Source: Smittium mucronatum
Lineage: Eukaryota > Kickxellomycota > Harpellomycetes > Harpellales > Legeriomycetaceae
Assembly: GCA_001953115.1 (NCBI GenBank)
Contig: LSSL01002605.1
Coordinates: 1 to 12,939, forward strand
Length of the DNA: 12,939 bases
Direction: 5' to 3'
In this document: one piece after another, positions 1 through 9,363 of the stretch
Layout: each line of letters opens with the position of its first letter
Position numbering within the stretch: position 1 is the stretch's first letter
Program-made: the position numbers and the translations under genes
Notes under the pieces: model-generated
The model's input: the letters and a program-made list of their open reading frames with translations, nothing else
Told to the model about the DNA's origin: nothing
Databases searched by the model: none

Positions 1-141
1 CAACTTTCGAATTTCAATGAATCCCGGATGGTGATGGTTGGAAAACTGCTTGAAGGGGGGGGGGGTCTAAAAAAACAACATGTCGGCTACAAGCTGACAC
101 CGCCGGTCATAAATTCGAGCTGGAAAGTGCAAAATTTATGA
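1..141 (+). CDS. Possible 3' end of a protein-coding gene, cut by the left edge
   Basis: An open frame enters from base 1 and runs 46 codons to a TGA at 139-141. It contains the peptide NESRMVMVGKLLEGGGG and ends near SSWKVQNL. By hand count the GC content is about 45%, against roughly 20% in the DNA that follows, and the boundary falls close to the stop. All three minus-strand frames and the other two plus frames carry stops in this stretch, so this is the only frame open throughout. GC by codon position is about 54%, 33% and 50%, so third positions are not AT-biased like the surroundings. An 11-base G run (55-65) encodes a run of glycines and makes the frame downstream of it uncertain. I recognise no family. 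It could equally be an exon or a piece of a repeat; the composition step is clear, the coding call is inference. Confidence 0.35.
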   Translation, partial: QLSNFNESRMVMVGKLLEGGGGLKKQHVGYKLTPPVINSSWKVQNL

Positions 142-194
142 TTTTTGTACGGATGACAAAATATTTGAGATATGATTATACGGTGGTAATATAA
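54..194 (+). CDS. Alternative frame downstream of the G11 run
   Basis: In the third plus-strand frame, codons are open from base 54 to a TAA at 192-194. Past the G run this gives a varied peptide that includes CRLQADTAGHKFELESAKF and a later RMTKYLRYDYTVV. It overlaps the frame ending at 141 in a different phase. The two frames meet at the G11 homopolymer, so a length different from 11 (by +1 or -2) would carry the left-edge frame into this one. Homopolymers of this length vary biologically and are often miscounted in sequencing, so it is open which of the two frames is the real downstream one. No family is recognised. Confidence 0.25.
   Translation, partial: RGGGSKKTTCRLQADTAGHKFELESAKFMIFVRMTKYLRYDYTVVI
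55..65 (+). repeat. G11 homopolymer
   Basis: Eleven consecutive G, in the GC-rich left edge. It sits inside the candidate reading frame and marks the point where two open frames overlap. In a genome with about 10% G such a run will not arise by random base composition, so it reflects slippage expansion or a functional tract. Confidence 0.9.
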
Positions 195-521
195 CGTCAT
201 TGATGTTTGCAAATGCGATATAATGTAGTATTATTTATTGAGATAGGTTTTAGTTATAAAAATTTAGTTGATTTTAACTTTTCGTTTTTTTTAAAAAAAT
301 TTACAATGAATAGAGTATAAAAAATTATGATATTAACCTCAAAAATTGTAAAAATTATGATAAATGTCTTTATTATATTATTTATCCTTTATGGAATTTT
401 TTGTTGTGTAAAAAAAAATATTCGTTATTTTTATTTTAGTGAATCAATATATATATTATCGGAACACTTAAATTTTCCTTTTGATAAATTTAAAATTATA
501 ATTTCAGTATTTTTATTTAAA
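195..521. other. AT-rich stretch without a convincing gene
   Basis: The stretch is composed of A and T runs with GC near 20%. A 65-codon frame at 327-524 encodes a hydrophobic, Ile/Phe/Tyr-rich peptide. At this base composition frames of that length and character are expected by chance, and no ribosome-binding or start context supports it. Nothing else is seen. Confidence 0.6.
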
Positions 522-539
522 TGAACGTAGTTTTTTTTT
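522..539 (+). repeat. Left arm of an 18-base inverted repeat
   Basis: TGAACGTAG followed by nine T is the exact reverse complement of 2008-2025. The first nine bases contain four G/C and occur nowhere else that I could find in the window, so the match is less trivial than the many AT-only matches here. Similarity stops at the T run on the inner side and at the base before TG on the outer side. No target-site duplication is evident. Confidence 0.5.
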
Positions 540-2007
540 GAAAAAATAAGTTATTTATGATATTAGAATCAAGAATATGGTTTACAATAAAGCGAAAACT
601 GTTATTATAGATCTCACATATGGCAATAATAGTTACAAAACAATTTTAGACCGCATAGATTTTCAAATTTTTAAATTGAACTGGAAATAAATTTACAGAG
701 TTTTAATATTAGATAGAACTCAATTTTCAAAAATATATCATAGATTAAAAATACCCAAAATATCGAAAAAATAACTTTTTTTTTCTCTTTTTTTTTAAAA
801 TTGTTCACCAAAAATATTTAAAAAAAACTCATTTAGTTTCATTCAGATAATTATGCGCGATTTTATCTTTATTCAACCTATAAAAAATCTAAAAATATAC
901 AGTTTTTAAATGCTTTCTTTTATAAATAGCTAGGTGATTTTTCGATAAGAAAAATATGCACAAATGTTTTTTATCAAGATATATAAAAGAACTTAAAAAA
1001 CTAAATTATAATTTAAAAACATTTGAATCGAATATTTGTGCCTAAATCAGTGTATAATAATAACAATTTTTTCATTAAAAAATACAGAAACCACATTTTT
1101 AATATATATTATTTTGTTTTGGATATAAATAAATGATTCATTTAATATTTTACAGATATTTCTTCCGCGAATTGATAAAGAAAATTCCGTAAATATATTT
1201 AATACCAATCAAATTTATAAGAAATAAATCTTTGGAAATTCTTTGTAAAACTAAGAATTATGACTGCATCGCTTATAGTTTTTTTAAATGGTATTTTTTC
1301 CTTTTTTTCGACGAAATATATTAAATAGAATTTAAAGCGAGTTATCCTTAAAAAAATGTAAATAAAAATCCTGAAAATTTGTGAAATTAAATATAATCAC
1401 AAGCTATTATTATAAAAAAGAAATAAAAAAAATCAATACATAACACATAAATAAGCTTAAATCCATTAATTTATGATAATTAAATTCTTTAATCGATTTA
1501 AGGAGAATAAATTGAAATGGCTTTGTAATACCACATTTGTAAAAAACTAAGGCCAGAATTCTATTAAACCACCTATTAAATGTTTTTTATAAAAATATCA
1601 ATTAATACCCGTTATCATTAATTATGAAACATTTTCAATCCAATAAAACCTGTTAATATCAAAGATAACAATAATATGACACATTAGAAAGATTCTGCAG
1701 AGTTTTGATCTATTTACTTGAAATCGGAATGTGCTAAATTTCAATAAAATTCCAAATCCCATTAAATTCAATAATTTAAATTAGTAATATTCAAAAAAAA
1801 TCGGGACTATAAAAAACAATACATATTTTTTAATTTTAAAATAAAATCCAAAAGTAATTATTATATATATATTAGTATTCTAATATCTAATATTACTGGT
1901 AAAAAATATATCCTATAGGAAAATTATCCAAGATATAATACCTCGACTATTTAATGAAAAATATTTAAAGCCTAATATTTAAGCCATTTCTTAAAAAAAA
2001 TCAATAA
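540..2007. other. AT-rich DNA between the two inverted-repeat arms
   Basis: About 1.47 kb with GC near 18-20% and many A/T runs. No frame reaches 60 codons on either strand, so there is no transposase-like coding capacity. A perfect 10-base palindrome TCCTATAGGA lies at 1911-1920, close to a (TA)n stretch at about 1862-1872. If the flanking arms are real termini, this would be the body of a non-autonomous element; otherwise it is plain intergenic DNA. Confidence 0.4.
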
Positions 2008-2025
2008 AAAAAAAAACTACGTTCA
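2008..2025 (-). repeat. Right arm of an 18-base inverted repeat
   Basis: Nine A followed by CTACGTTCA, the reverse complement of 522-539, within a longer run of eleven A (2006-2016). The arms span about 1.5 kb outer end to outer end. See the left arm for the limits of this call. Confidence 0.5.
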
Positions 2026-3206
2026 AGTTTTTGAGTCAAAAAATATAGAATAAAATTATTAAAATTCTTGAATAAGTTATTATAGTATCAAAGCTCACAA
2101 ATATAGAGTTTTTGTTATGGTTTTTACTTTTCACTCATTTTTACATTGACATTTTATTCTTTAAATGAATATATAATTGTACATCCAATGAAACCCCAAA
2201 ATTGTAGATAATGGTGGCGATATTTAGGTATAATATTTACGATAAATAAATTAGTATATATATGCAAAAATAAATCTCTTATATGAAAAAAGACGAAAAT
2301 ATTCTCACTATATCATCGATAAATAATTTTCAAATTAATTTCTATTTATTGTATGAAATTTTCATAAGTTTTATCAACGGAATAATAATATTTTTGAAAT
2401 TTTGAGCTTAAAGGACCTTTAAAGCATAAATCTAAATGTAATTGGTTTTTTTAAAAGCAGCTGATGGTTAAAATGGGGCTTATAAGAATAATTGGCCGAA
2501 AAATATATCAAATTTAAAGCAAAAAAACTCAAAAATAAATATTCATGTCATAGAAGTGAAACTTTTATGATAGTCTTTAGTTATCAAGTTAATTGTTTAA
2601 GATGTTTTGGTTGCGTCCAAGGTGTTTTCTATTACCATTTAATTGATACTTATAATTAAATTTATTTACATATAACTAAAATTTATTAAATAATGAATTT
2701 TTAATAATGATATTATGCATATATATGTGATAGATATTTCGATAAAATATTGGGGCCAAAGATTTTTTTCTTTAAAAATATATTCACTATATTATATAAC
2801 AGGATAATTAATAAGATTTCATGTAAAAATTAATATAAAATTAGACATAAAGATATTTTATAAGTTGAATAAAAATAAAAATTTACCCTTTGATTAAAGA
2901 ATTGATGGCAATATAGAGATCTCAGAAATTTTAAACTTTACATTAATTTTGTCCCTAAGTCGTAAAAAACAAAGAGTAAAGACTAATGAAAGGTCTGGAA
3001 TTGTTTAGAAAATATTTTTGATCATGATTGATTCATTAAAAATTCTAGGTGTGCTGATTTTGTAAGCTTTCTTATCATTTATTTATTAATTATAATAAAA
3101 ACGTTGATCTTTAATTAAACTTTATATTATAAAATATAAACTCTAAAAAAATAACCTTAAAAAAATTCTAAATAATTTACAAATAATGTGGTCGGCGCAT
3201 ATGGAA
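2026..3206. other. AT-rich stretch without a gene
   Basis: GC is near 20%, rising slightly around 2170-2220 and 2590-2620. At 2107-2211 there is a 34-codon plus-strand frame that resumes in the same phase after one TAA (2209-2211). That is ordinary for random AT-rich sequence, so no gene is called. No RNA gene, tandem repeat or long hairpin is seen. Confidence 0.6.
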
Positions 3207-3365
3207 TTATGATCCCACAAAGTAACCCTTAGTTAATTTTTTCCCCTCACATAATTCTGTTAAAAAACGATTGTTTGGCACAAAATCTCCCATAAAACCA
3301 CCCCCTAAAAAAATACTGAGAGCAAAACACCTCAACACACTCACATATAAATTTATAGGTAACAT
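3207..3365 (-). CDS. Candidate 52-residue ORF in a GC-elevated patch, function unknown
   Basis: On the minus strand an ATG at 3365-3363 opens 52 codons closed by TAA at 3209-3207; an in-frame TAA lies directly before the ATG. The patch is about 34% GC by hand count, clearly above its flanks, and the peptide is varied for this window: an N-terminal hydrophobic part (LYVSVLRCFALSIF), then GGGFMGDFVPNN and a Lys/Gly-containing tail ending KGYFVGS. GC by codon position is about 37%, 37% and 29%, so third positions are lowest, as in real genes of AT-rich genomes, but the sample is small. No family is recognised. It could be a micro-gene, an exon with missing neighbours, or a decayed element fragment, and chance remains possible. 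Confidence 0.22.
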   Translation of the reverse strand: MLPINLYVSVLRCFALSIFLGGGFMGDFVPNNRFLTELCEGKKLTKGYFVGS

Positions 3366-4403
3366 TTAATAATTCAAATTTTTTTTAGTTCGAACGCTTA
3401 CTAATCCAAAACCCAATATTCTGAAGAATATCGGATTAAAAAAAATATATCTTTCTTTTTAGTAAAAAAGCTATGTTTTATTCTGAAAATTTTACCTCTG
3501 TACAAAATTTTAAATACAAAAAAGGTTGTTATATATTTAAATAAAATCAAGAATGATGATTAAATGACCTATTTTGAGGTTTGAAATAATGTAAATCTTA
3601 TATAAAGCTTCATTAAAAAGTGCCAAATATTATCTATAAGCATATATATGAATTAATTTATTGTCTAAAAATTGATTTCTTGCTAAGGAATTCGAGGTAA
3701 AAACTTATCGATGAAATTTAGGGTAAAAAAAATCACAATCTGAAAAGATAATTAGACCTTGCGCTTTATCTCATTTTTTCGATATATTTTATTTATGTAT
3801 TATCCTTAAAACACGCTAATTTTGCATTATTATCTAGTGGATTTTTATAATGCGCTTATTAACTTTAGTTAGGGGTTTATCAAACTTCGGCATCAAATCG
3901 TAAATAAACTTTTTATTGATATCATACTATCATTATAGAATATTCCTAATTAGTTTCATTGATTATGTGTGCTTTTGTGACTATATTTATAAGACTTTTT
4001 TCTTATTGTTTAAAATATAAAAGTTTTGAGTGTTTATTTTTAAAATGAAAAACTTCATAGTTGTTAGGTTGATTATTCTTGAAAGCTAATTTATAAAAAA
4101 TGATTCTTGAGACCGATGATGTGACATGAGCTTGATTATTAATAAGCTTTTTTGAATTTATTTTTCATTGAAAAAGATATGTGTAGCACAAAAAAATTTC
4201 GGATTGTCAGGAATAATCTTATTTTGTAAAAAAAATGCATTTTTTTAGTTTTTATTACCAAATGATACCTGTATGCGCATAAGTACTAACCCACACTTGA
4301 TTTTCTAATTTATGGATTGCTGTTGTTAGAAAGGATTTATATAAAAAAAAAACATTCAAAAAGAGGATAAGCGCATTTAATATAGAATTTAATATTAAAA
4401 GAA
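3366..4403. other. AT-rich stretch without a gene
   Basis: GC is about 20-25%, with slightly GC-richer spots at 3755-3765, 3835-3900 and 4260-4330. The last contains the palindrome ATGCGCAT. No frame here exceeds about 30 codons with unusual composition. An ATGATGA that could serve as a snoRNA box C lies near 3553, but no matching CTGA box follows within about 100 bases. Nothing is called. Confidence 0.6.
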
Positions 4404-4589
4404 ATGTCAATCAGTGTGCTTGTACAAAATATAATTAATTTAGGACAATTTAAACAGTGTTTACACCATGTTAATCAATTTTTTATTTTATTACAGCGAT
4501 TAAGGGTTTTTGAGTCATTGGGGGTTGGGAAAATGAAGGTTTTGTATTTTATGAAATATATATATTTTCCTATAACTTATTCAATTTGA
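4404..4589 (+). CDS. Candidate 61-residue ORF, function unknown
   Basis: ATG at 4404 to TGA at 4587-4589. The first two thirds read as a fairly ordinary peptide (for example LGQFKQCLHHVNQF and LRVFESLGVGKMKV), and the last part is Tyr/Ile/Phe-rich. GC by codon position is about 33%, 20% and 25%, a mild first-position excess. The sequence TTATTTTATTACAG ending at 4496 inside the frame looks like a eukaryotic 3' splice site, so the part after it could instead be an exon start. No family, signal peptide or clear membrane segment is recognised. Frames of this length are expected several times by chance in the window. Confidence 0.15.
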   Translation: MSISVLVQNIINLGQFKQCLHHVNQFFILLQRLRVFESLGVGKMKVLYFMKYIYFPITYSI

Positions 4590-5383
4590 TATTATTTAAC
4601 AAGTTTAGAGTAAATATTGCACAATTTAATATCTAAGATGAAAATTTCAGAGATGTAGTTAATATATTTTATATATTTACCAAAAATATTTGTTTTTTTA
4701 AATTTTTTTAAAGAAAATAATAGTATTTTAGTCTAATATCACAAATTTTATTTTTTGTGAAATATTTATTGAGATGATTCATTTTTCTTTCAGGGGTTTC
4801 ATATATATATATATAGAATTTTTAAAATTCATTATTTCTTTAAATAAAAATACAATTTTTTTTGAAATATAGAGGATAAATTCTCTATTTAATCACCTTC
4901 ATCATATTTATATGACGGGAAGATTAGATAATAATAAAAATTCAAGATTTTTTATCGATGGTATTATATAAGACGACTTGGAGATTTATATATGGATTTA
5001 TATATTATTATATTATCTGAATTCTATATTTAAAAATCGGTAATTATATCTACAAAACGGATTAATAATCTGAGAGCTGGATATATAAAAAAATCTCATT
5101 CAAGTGGCTAGAAAAAATTTAAGAATTTAATTTGGATTTAAAATTGGAAAAATTCAAAACAAGTTAAAAAATAAGCCGGATTAAAGCTATGACTCTGATA
5201 AAGAAACTGAAATAAAGCCAAAGAAATGTAAATTAATAAAGTTTTAGATTCTGTCTAACCAGTATTCCCAGAAAAGTGGCTCAAAAATAAATAAAAACCA
5301 CAGATAATTTTTATATTTTGATTATAACCACATAACTAATACATGAAATTACTTATTAAAAACTATAGAACGATTAGAATCAT
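4590..5383. other. AT-rich stretch with a TA microsatellite
   Basis: GC is about 20%. It holds a (TA)n run at 4801-4815, directly followed by a perfect palindrome with seven-base arms at 4816-4830 (GAATTTT, T, AAAATTC). The 8-mer AAGTGGCT appears at 5102-5109 and 5274-5281, and again just downstream at 5509-5516. No gene or RNA is seen. Confidence 0.5.
4801..4815. repeat. (AT)n microsatellite
   Basis: Seven and a half uninterrupted AT units. Runs of this kind are common in AT-rich intergenic DNA. Confidence 0.85.
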
Positions 5384-5408
5384 AAATCAAAATCAAAATC
5401 AAAATCAA
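5384..5408 (+). repeat. Short tandem repeat of AAAATC
   Basis: Four consecutive copies of a six-base unit (AAAATC), the first lacking one base and the last followed by AA. It lies in noncoding DNA and looks like a simple microsatellite. Confidence 0.85.
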
Positions 5409-6752
5409 TTTATATTTAAAAAATTGTAGTTGTGCCGATTATTAAATTAAAAATCACAATTTTAGAGTAAATTATGAAATAAACAGCCGTTATTTCAATA
5501 AAATAAATAAGTGGCTATAGAAGTGGGATATATTATTTAACAATAAATACAAATCATTTTTATAAAACTATATAGAATCTTTTAAAAGAGAATATTTGAT
5601 TCCAAAAATATTTTAATATTTATAAATTGGTTTTTATTTATATATATATCGATATTTCTCGAAAAGACTTATATTACAGATAATAAGGTTTAAAAAAAAG
5701 GAAATTTTCGTCAGCCAAATATCTAATATTCTAAAAATCATAAAACCAGATTACAAAATTCTGATTTTAATCAGTATTTAGGAAAAAATGTTTTTTATTT
5801 AGGATATACTTCCTATATTTTAAAAAAATGATTTTTTAATAAAAAGGTTTCCGAATATCATATGAATATAAATCATGACTATTTTTTAATGGATAAAAAT
5901 AATCATATATTGAAAAAAAAACAAACCCCCTTATATTTAATAACCAAACAGATAAATTCCACATTACCTAAGGTATTAAAAAAAGATAAAAATAATAAAA
6001 TATAGACCGATATTTCTATATAAATTACATATCTTACTGAGAAATAATTCTGAAAAAATTCATCAATTACCATGTTAAAGATCCAAATAATATAAAAAAT
6101 AAGATTTAAAAACATATAAATATATTTTGAAAACGAATTTGTGGAAAATTATCAGTGTATCGTCTTTATTAAAAACGAGAAATGTTCCTCTATTCACTTA
6201 TTTTCTTTAAATTATCTACAAACTGAAATTTTAGTGAGATATTTATTTTAAACTACTGCTAATTTTTAGAAATCATAAATCATTTTTCTAAAAAACGTAT
6301 TTTTTACAGGTAATAGGTTTAAATTATACTTAAAATAACTATATACACCTTTTCTATGATATTCAATTAACAAAAAATTTGTCAAAAAATTTGAAAATTA
6401 TATTTTTTTTAAAAAAAGATTCTTCACCTTCATTATATCTGGCAGTAAGATCTTGGTTTCTTCAGTTTCATTCAAATATTTTTAATTGATATAAATGGTT
6501 ATATTAGAGAAATCACTTCTTTCATAGGAGAGATAAAAATGATTTTTTTAAATTAGATACAGATTTAATATATAGTTTGAGGTTTATATTATTTGAGCAA
6601 AAAACGAATAATATTATTCTATCAAATAAAAAAATTTACTGAGAGAGAAAATCTTTATAAGAAATTTAAACAACCAATTTTTAGACTTTGAATATAAAGG
6701 GGGTTTCATGAGATCTTCATCATAAATATATTCCGATTAACTTTCTTTATCA
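5409..6752. other. AT-rich stretch without a convincing gene
   Basis: GC is about 18-20%. A 70-codon minus-strand frame at 5903-6115 encodes an almost wholly Ile/Phe/Tyr/Leu/Val peptide. This is the composition produced by AT-rich DNA read in that phase, so I do not call it. A GGGGG run at 6699-6703 precedes the purine-rich patch at 6753. No RNA gene or sizeable repeat is seen. Confidence 0.55.
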
Positions 6753-6784
6753 ATGGCGGGTGAGAGACGGAGAAGGATGTAAGT
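6753..6784 (+). other. GC-rich purine patch: ATG followed by a splice-donor-like site
   Basis: In AT-rich flanks, a 26-base stretch starts with ATG and reads Met-Ala-Gly-Glu followed by four Arg, with nearly all purines on the plus strand. It is followed at 6779-6784 by GTAAGT, the consensus 5' splice site. If translation ran on without splicing it would stop at once at TAA (6780-6782). The arrangement is what a very short first coding exon would look like. I found no convincing in-frame partner: the nearest acceptor-like site, TTTTTAG ending near 6896, would lead directly to a stop. Confidence 0.15.
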
Positions 6785-7301
6785 CTAACTAAAAAGAATA
6801 ATGTAAAATGTTTTAAATAAAATATTATGTTTGAATCCTTTTAAATTTTAAATGAAGCCGATACTTTCCAAATGTTTTTTCGAAAATAATTTTTAGGCAA
6901 TAAGTTTTATCCAAAATAGCCTGTCTTCAATTATTTAAAAATTTTATACCAAATAAAAAGTAGATATAAAATAAATTTAAATGAAAAATTTAATGAAGAT
7001 TGTATGAAATATAGACTGAGAAAGAATTTTTCTTAGTTTCTTTAAAAAAGTTTTATAACTTTTTATTGAATTTAAAATAAATTTCCCGTAAAAAAATATC
7101 CAAATATAGTTTCACTTTTTTATTATTTGATGATTTGATATATATACTCGGGGAATTTTCGAAAAATATTTTTCTATCATTTTAAGAAGCAAAATTACAG
7201 TAAAAATTAAATTTGAAATTAGTTTGAAAATAATCAATCTTTTTTTCAAATAAATTGCATCAAAATTGGCTCAGCTATATCAGTATTTTGAATGGGATAT
7301 A
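6785..7301. other. AT-rich stretch without a gene
   Basis: GC is about 18%. Only short A/T runs and small chance frames are present, and nothing is called. Confidence 0.6.
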
Positions 7302-7319
7302 ATATATATATATATATAT
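7302..7319. repeat. (AT)9 microsatellite
   Basis: Nine perfect AT units, the longest dinucleotide run in the window, located 50 bases before a G11 run. Confidence 0.9.
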
Positions 7320-7368
7320 CATTATTTTATCTTTTTTATTTATACCGCTGCAAAAAAGATATAAAAAT

Positions 7369-7379
7369 GGGGGGGGGGG
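7369..7379 (+). repeat. G11 homopolymer
   Basis: Eleven consecutive G in strongly AT-rich flanks (AAAAAT before, TATTTTCG after). It starts exactly 1,000 bases before a C10 run on the same strand (8369). The flanks of the two runs are not convincingly similar when compared in inverted orientation, so they are listed separately. Confidence 0.9.
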
Positions 7380-8368
7380 TATTTTCGATTAGACTATTTC
7401 TAACACATATAAAATCTTTAAGTGTCGAGAAAATAAAATAAAAAACTCCTATTTCAACATGGATAAAAACCCTCTATAAATTTAATGTCCCAGAAATGAT
7501 ATGATTCCAAAAATTAGCTCGCATAATTAGGCTGAAAATGTTGAAAGCTATAATTTAATTATGAATCTAATTAGAAATTCTATTAATGAAAATTGTTTTA
7601 AAATATTCAGTTCGAAGTGAATTTTTTTTTTACCTGAAACTCAAAAATCTAAATAAAAACTTCTAAAAAAGAAAAAAAAACTTGAAATTCAAAAAATAAA
7701 TAAATCTCTAAATATTTTTTATTGCTGCCTTATTAAGATAAGTTTTAATACCTGTTACTGAATTTTACAGATAAATATAGATATTAATATTTTAGATTAT
7801 GAAAAAAACGAGCTTTAGGACTAAAGATATTTAAATCACAGATATGTGTGTTTCAAAAATAGTACACACTATCAAAATCAAATTTATTAAAGCCATTTTA
7901 GGATAAAATACATCAAATATTGGGTTCTATAAGTAATATTATATATATATATATACAATAACTTTTCTAGATTTTGTGGCTTAAATTTGAAAAAAAAACT
8001 CCCTCCCATTTCCACACTCAATATTCTGAGAAAATAGTAAAATTGTGGGTTTTTAATTTCATCAAAAGATTTGAGATCCTATTTAAAGCAGTTCAAAAAA
8101 TTAAAAACATTACATCTTTCTGTTTCTATACCAGTTGATTTGGTTATTATTATTTATTTTAGTGCGAGAACTCCAGTATGTAATAATAATCTCTTTTAAG
8201 CCCGCCTAAAATTTTAATTTTACTTTTAATTCCTAAATAATCGATGTTTAAAGGGTCAAAAAAAAAAATTAGGTCAGGGGAAAAACATGTTTGCATAGTT
8301 TTAATTTCTGAGTAATAGAGGACTGATAATTTTGATTAAATTTAGATAAAGATATTAATAATCTGACA
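7380..8368. other. AT-rich stretch with a TA microsatellite
   Basis: GC is about 20%. It contains a TA run at 7940-7955. At 7440-7500 and 7995-8030 there are small pyrimidine-richer patches (CTCC, CCCTC). No coding frame of note and no RNA gene is seen. Confidence 0.55.
7940..7955. repeat. (TA)8 microsatellite
   Basis: Eight uninterrupted TA units in noncoding DNA. Confidence 0.85.
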
Positions 8369-8378
8369 CCCCCCCCCC
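8369..8378 (-). repeat. C10 homopolymer (G10 on the minus strand)
   Basis: Ten consecutive C after GACA and before TATTGCTGG. It is the third long G/C homopolymer in the window and lies in opposite orientation to the other two. Confidence 0.9.
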
Positions 8379-9363
8379 TATTGCTGGAAGTAAAATTATA
8401 AACTTAATAAATATTTATTTCTTTAAAAATTGTACAAATTTGCGAAAAATGGATTCATGAGGCCCTTTTAAAAAAATAATATAAAATTTAGTGGTTAATT
8501 TTTTCAAATTATATTACGAATTTATTTATATAACCAATTTTAGTATCAATGGTTTAATAAGATAAAATTTATTGTATATACAAACGGCAGTTTTTTTCAA
8601 ATTTACTTCATAAAAAAAAGAAAAAACTCCCATATAAGTATCCGATTTTACTGATATATATATTCATATATAATTATGTTTAGAAAATTTATTTTAACTA
8701 GTAGATTGAAGAATCAAGTTTTTAGTGAAAATTTTTAATCAATATTAAATATCTCATCTAATTTGATTAATTAAAAACAATTTATATCGCAGTAAAATAA
8801 AATAGATTCGATAATTAAAACTAAAAAGTTAAATAATGCAAGATTACAGATAAATTTAAATATTTGCGGTTCCATATATCACCTTTTTTGATAGTGTTTG
8901 CTTTATTAATAATTCATTTATTGTTTTATACTCCAATTTTTTTAAAAAAATTTAAAATCGGTATATGGATAAATGCCCGGATATTAAAAGTTTTCGAGTA
9001 TGATTTCGGCTCTTTTTTAGAGCTATTGCTTACATAAGTTTATATATACGAGATAAATAGAGCGATATATGTATTAATTAAAACTATATATATTTTTCAT
9101 GGGAATAATTTTAAATTAAATTCTAGTTTATAATCTTTATTTTTATCTTTTTACTCATTAATTTAAAATTATATATATTGAGCCAATTTTGCACTTAAAT
9201 AATATCATTCACTATTAAATTTCGTTTTAATATTCAAAATAAACATTATATCCTTTCCACTTCACAGAGATGATTTTTTTTATCAGATTGATAAAAGGTC
9301 TATAGTTTTAAAAAATTCCCACTTTTCTTAAAAAAACTGTATATTATAAACATTGAAAACTCC
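8379..9363. other. AT-rich stretch without a gene
   Basis: GC is about 18-20%. The 16-mer TAGTGGTTAATTTTTT at 8489-8504 recurs at 10195-10210; with 13 A/T of 16 bases a chance match is possible. No gene or RNA is seen. Confidence 0.55.

Noticed and set aside
327..524. 65-codon plus-strand frame, hydrophobic, possible small membrane protein
   Set aside because: Its Ile/Phe/Tyr/Leu bias is what AT-rich DNA encodes by chance. At about 9-10% stop frequency several frames of this length are expected in the window. No start context or neighbour supports it.
3387..3398. AGTTCGAACGC, resembling a tRNA T-loop; similar TTCGAAGT near 7611 and TTTGAATCC near 6830
   Set aside because: No flanking acceptor stem, D-arm or anticodon arm can be formed at any of them.
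3550..3660. ATGATGA near 3553 as box C of a C/D snoRNA
   Set aside because: No CTGA box D or terminal stem at the required distance.
5903..6115. 70-codon minus-strand frame, hydrophobic
   Set aside because: Low-complexity Ile/Phe/Tyr/Val composition and GC equal to the flanks; chance frame.
5674..6325. Similar 20-mers after TTACAG at 5675 and 6306 (TACAGATAATAAGGTTTAAA versus a one-gap, one-mismatch copy), suggesting a dispersed repeat
   Set aside because: With a per-base match probability near 0.34, many matches of this quality are expected among all position pairs in 12.9 kb. The similarity does not extend convincingly to either side.
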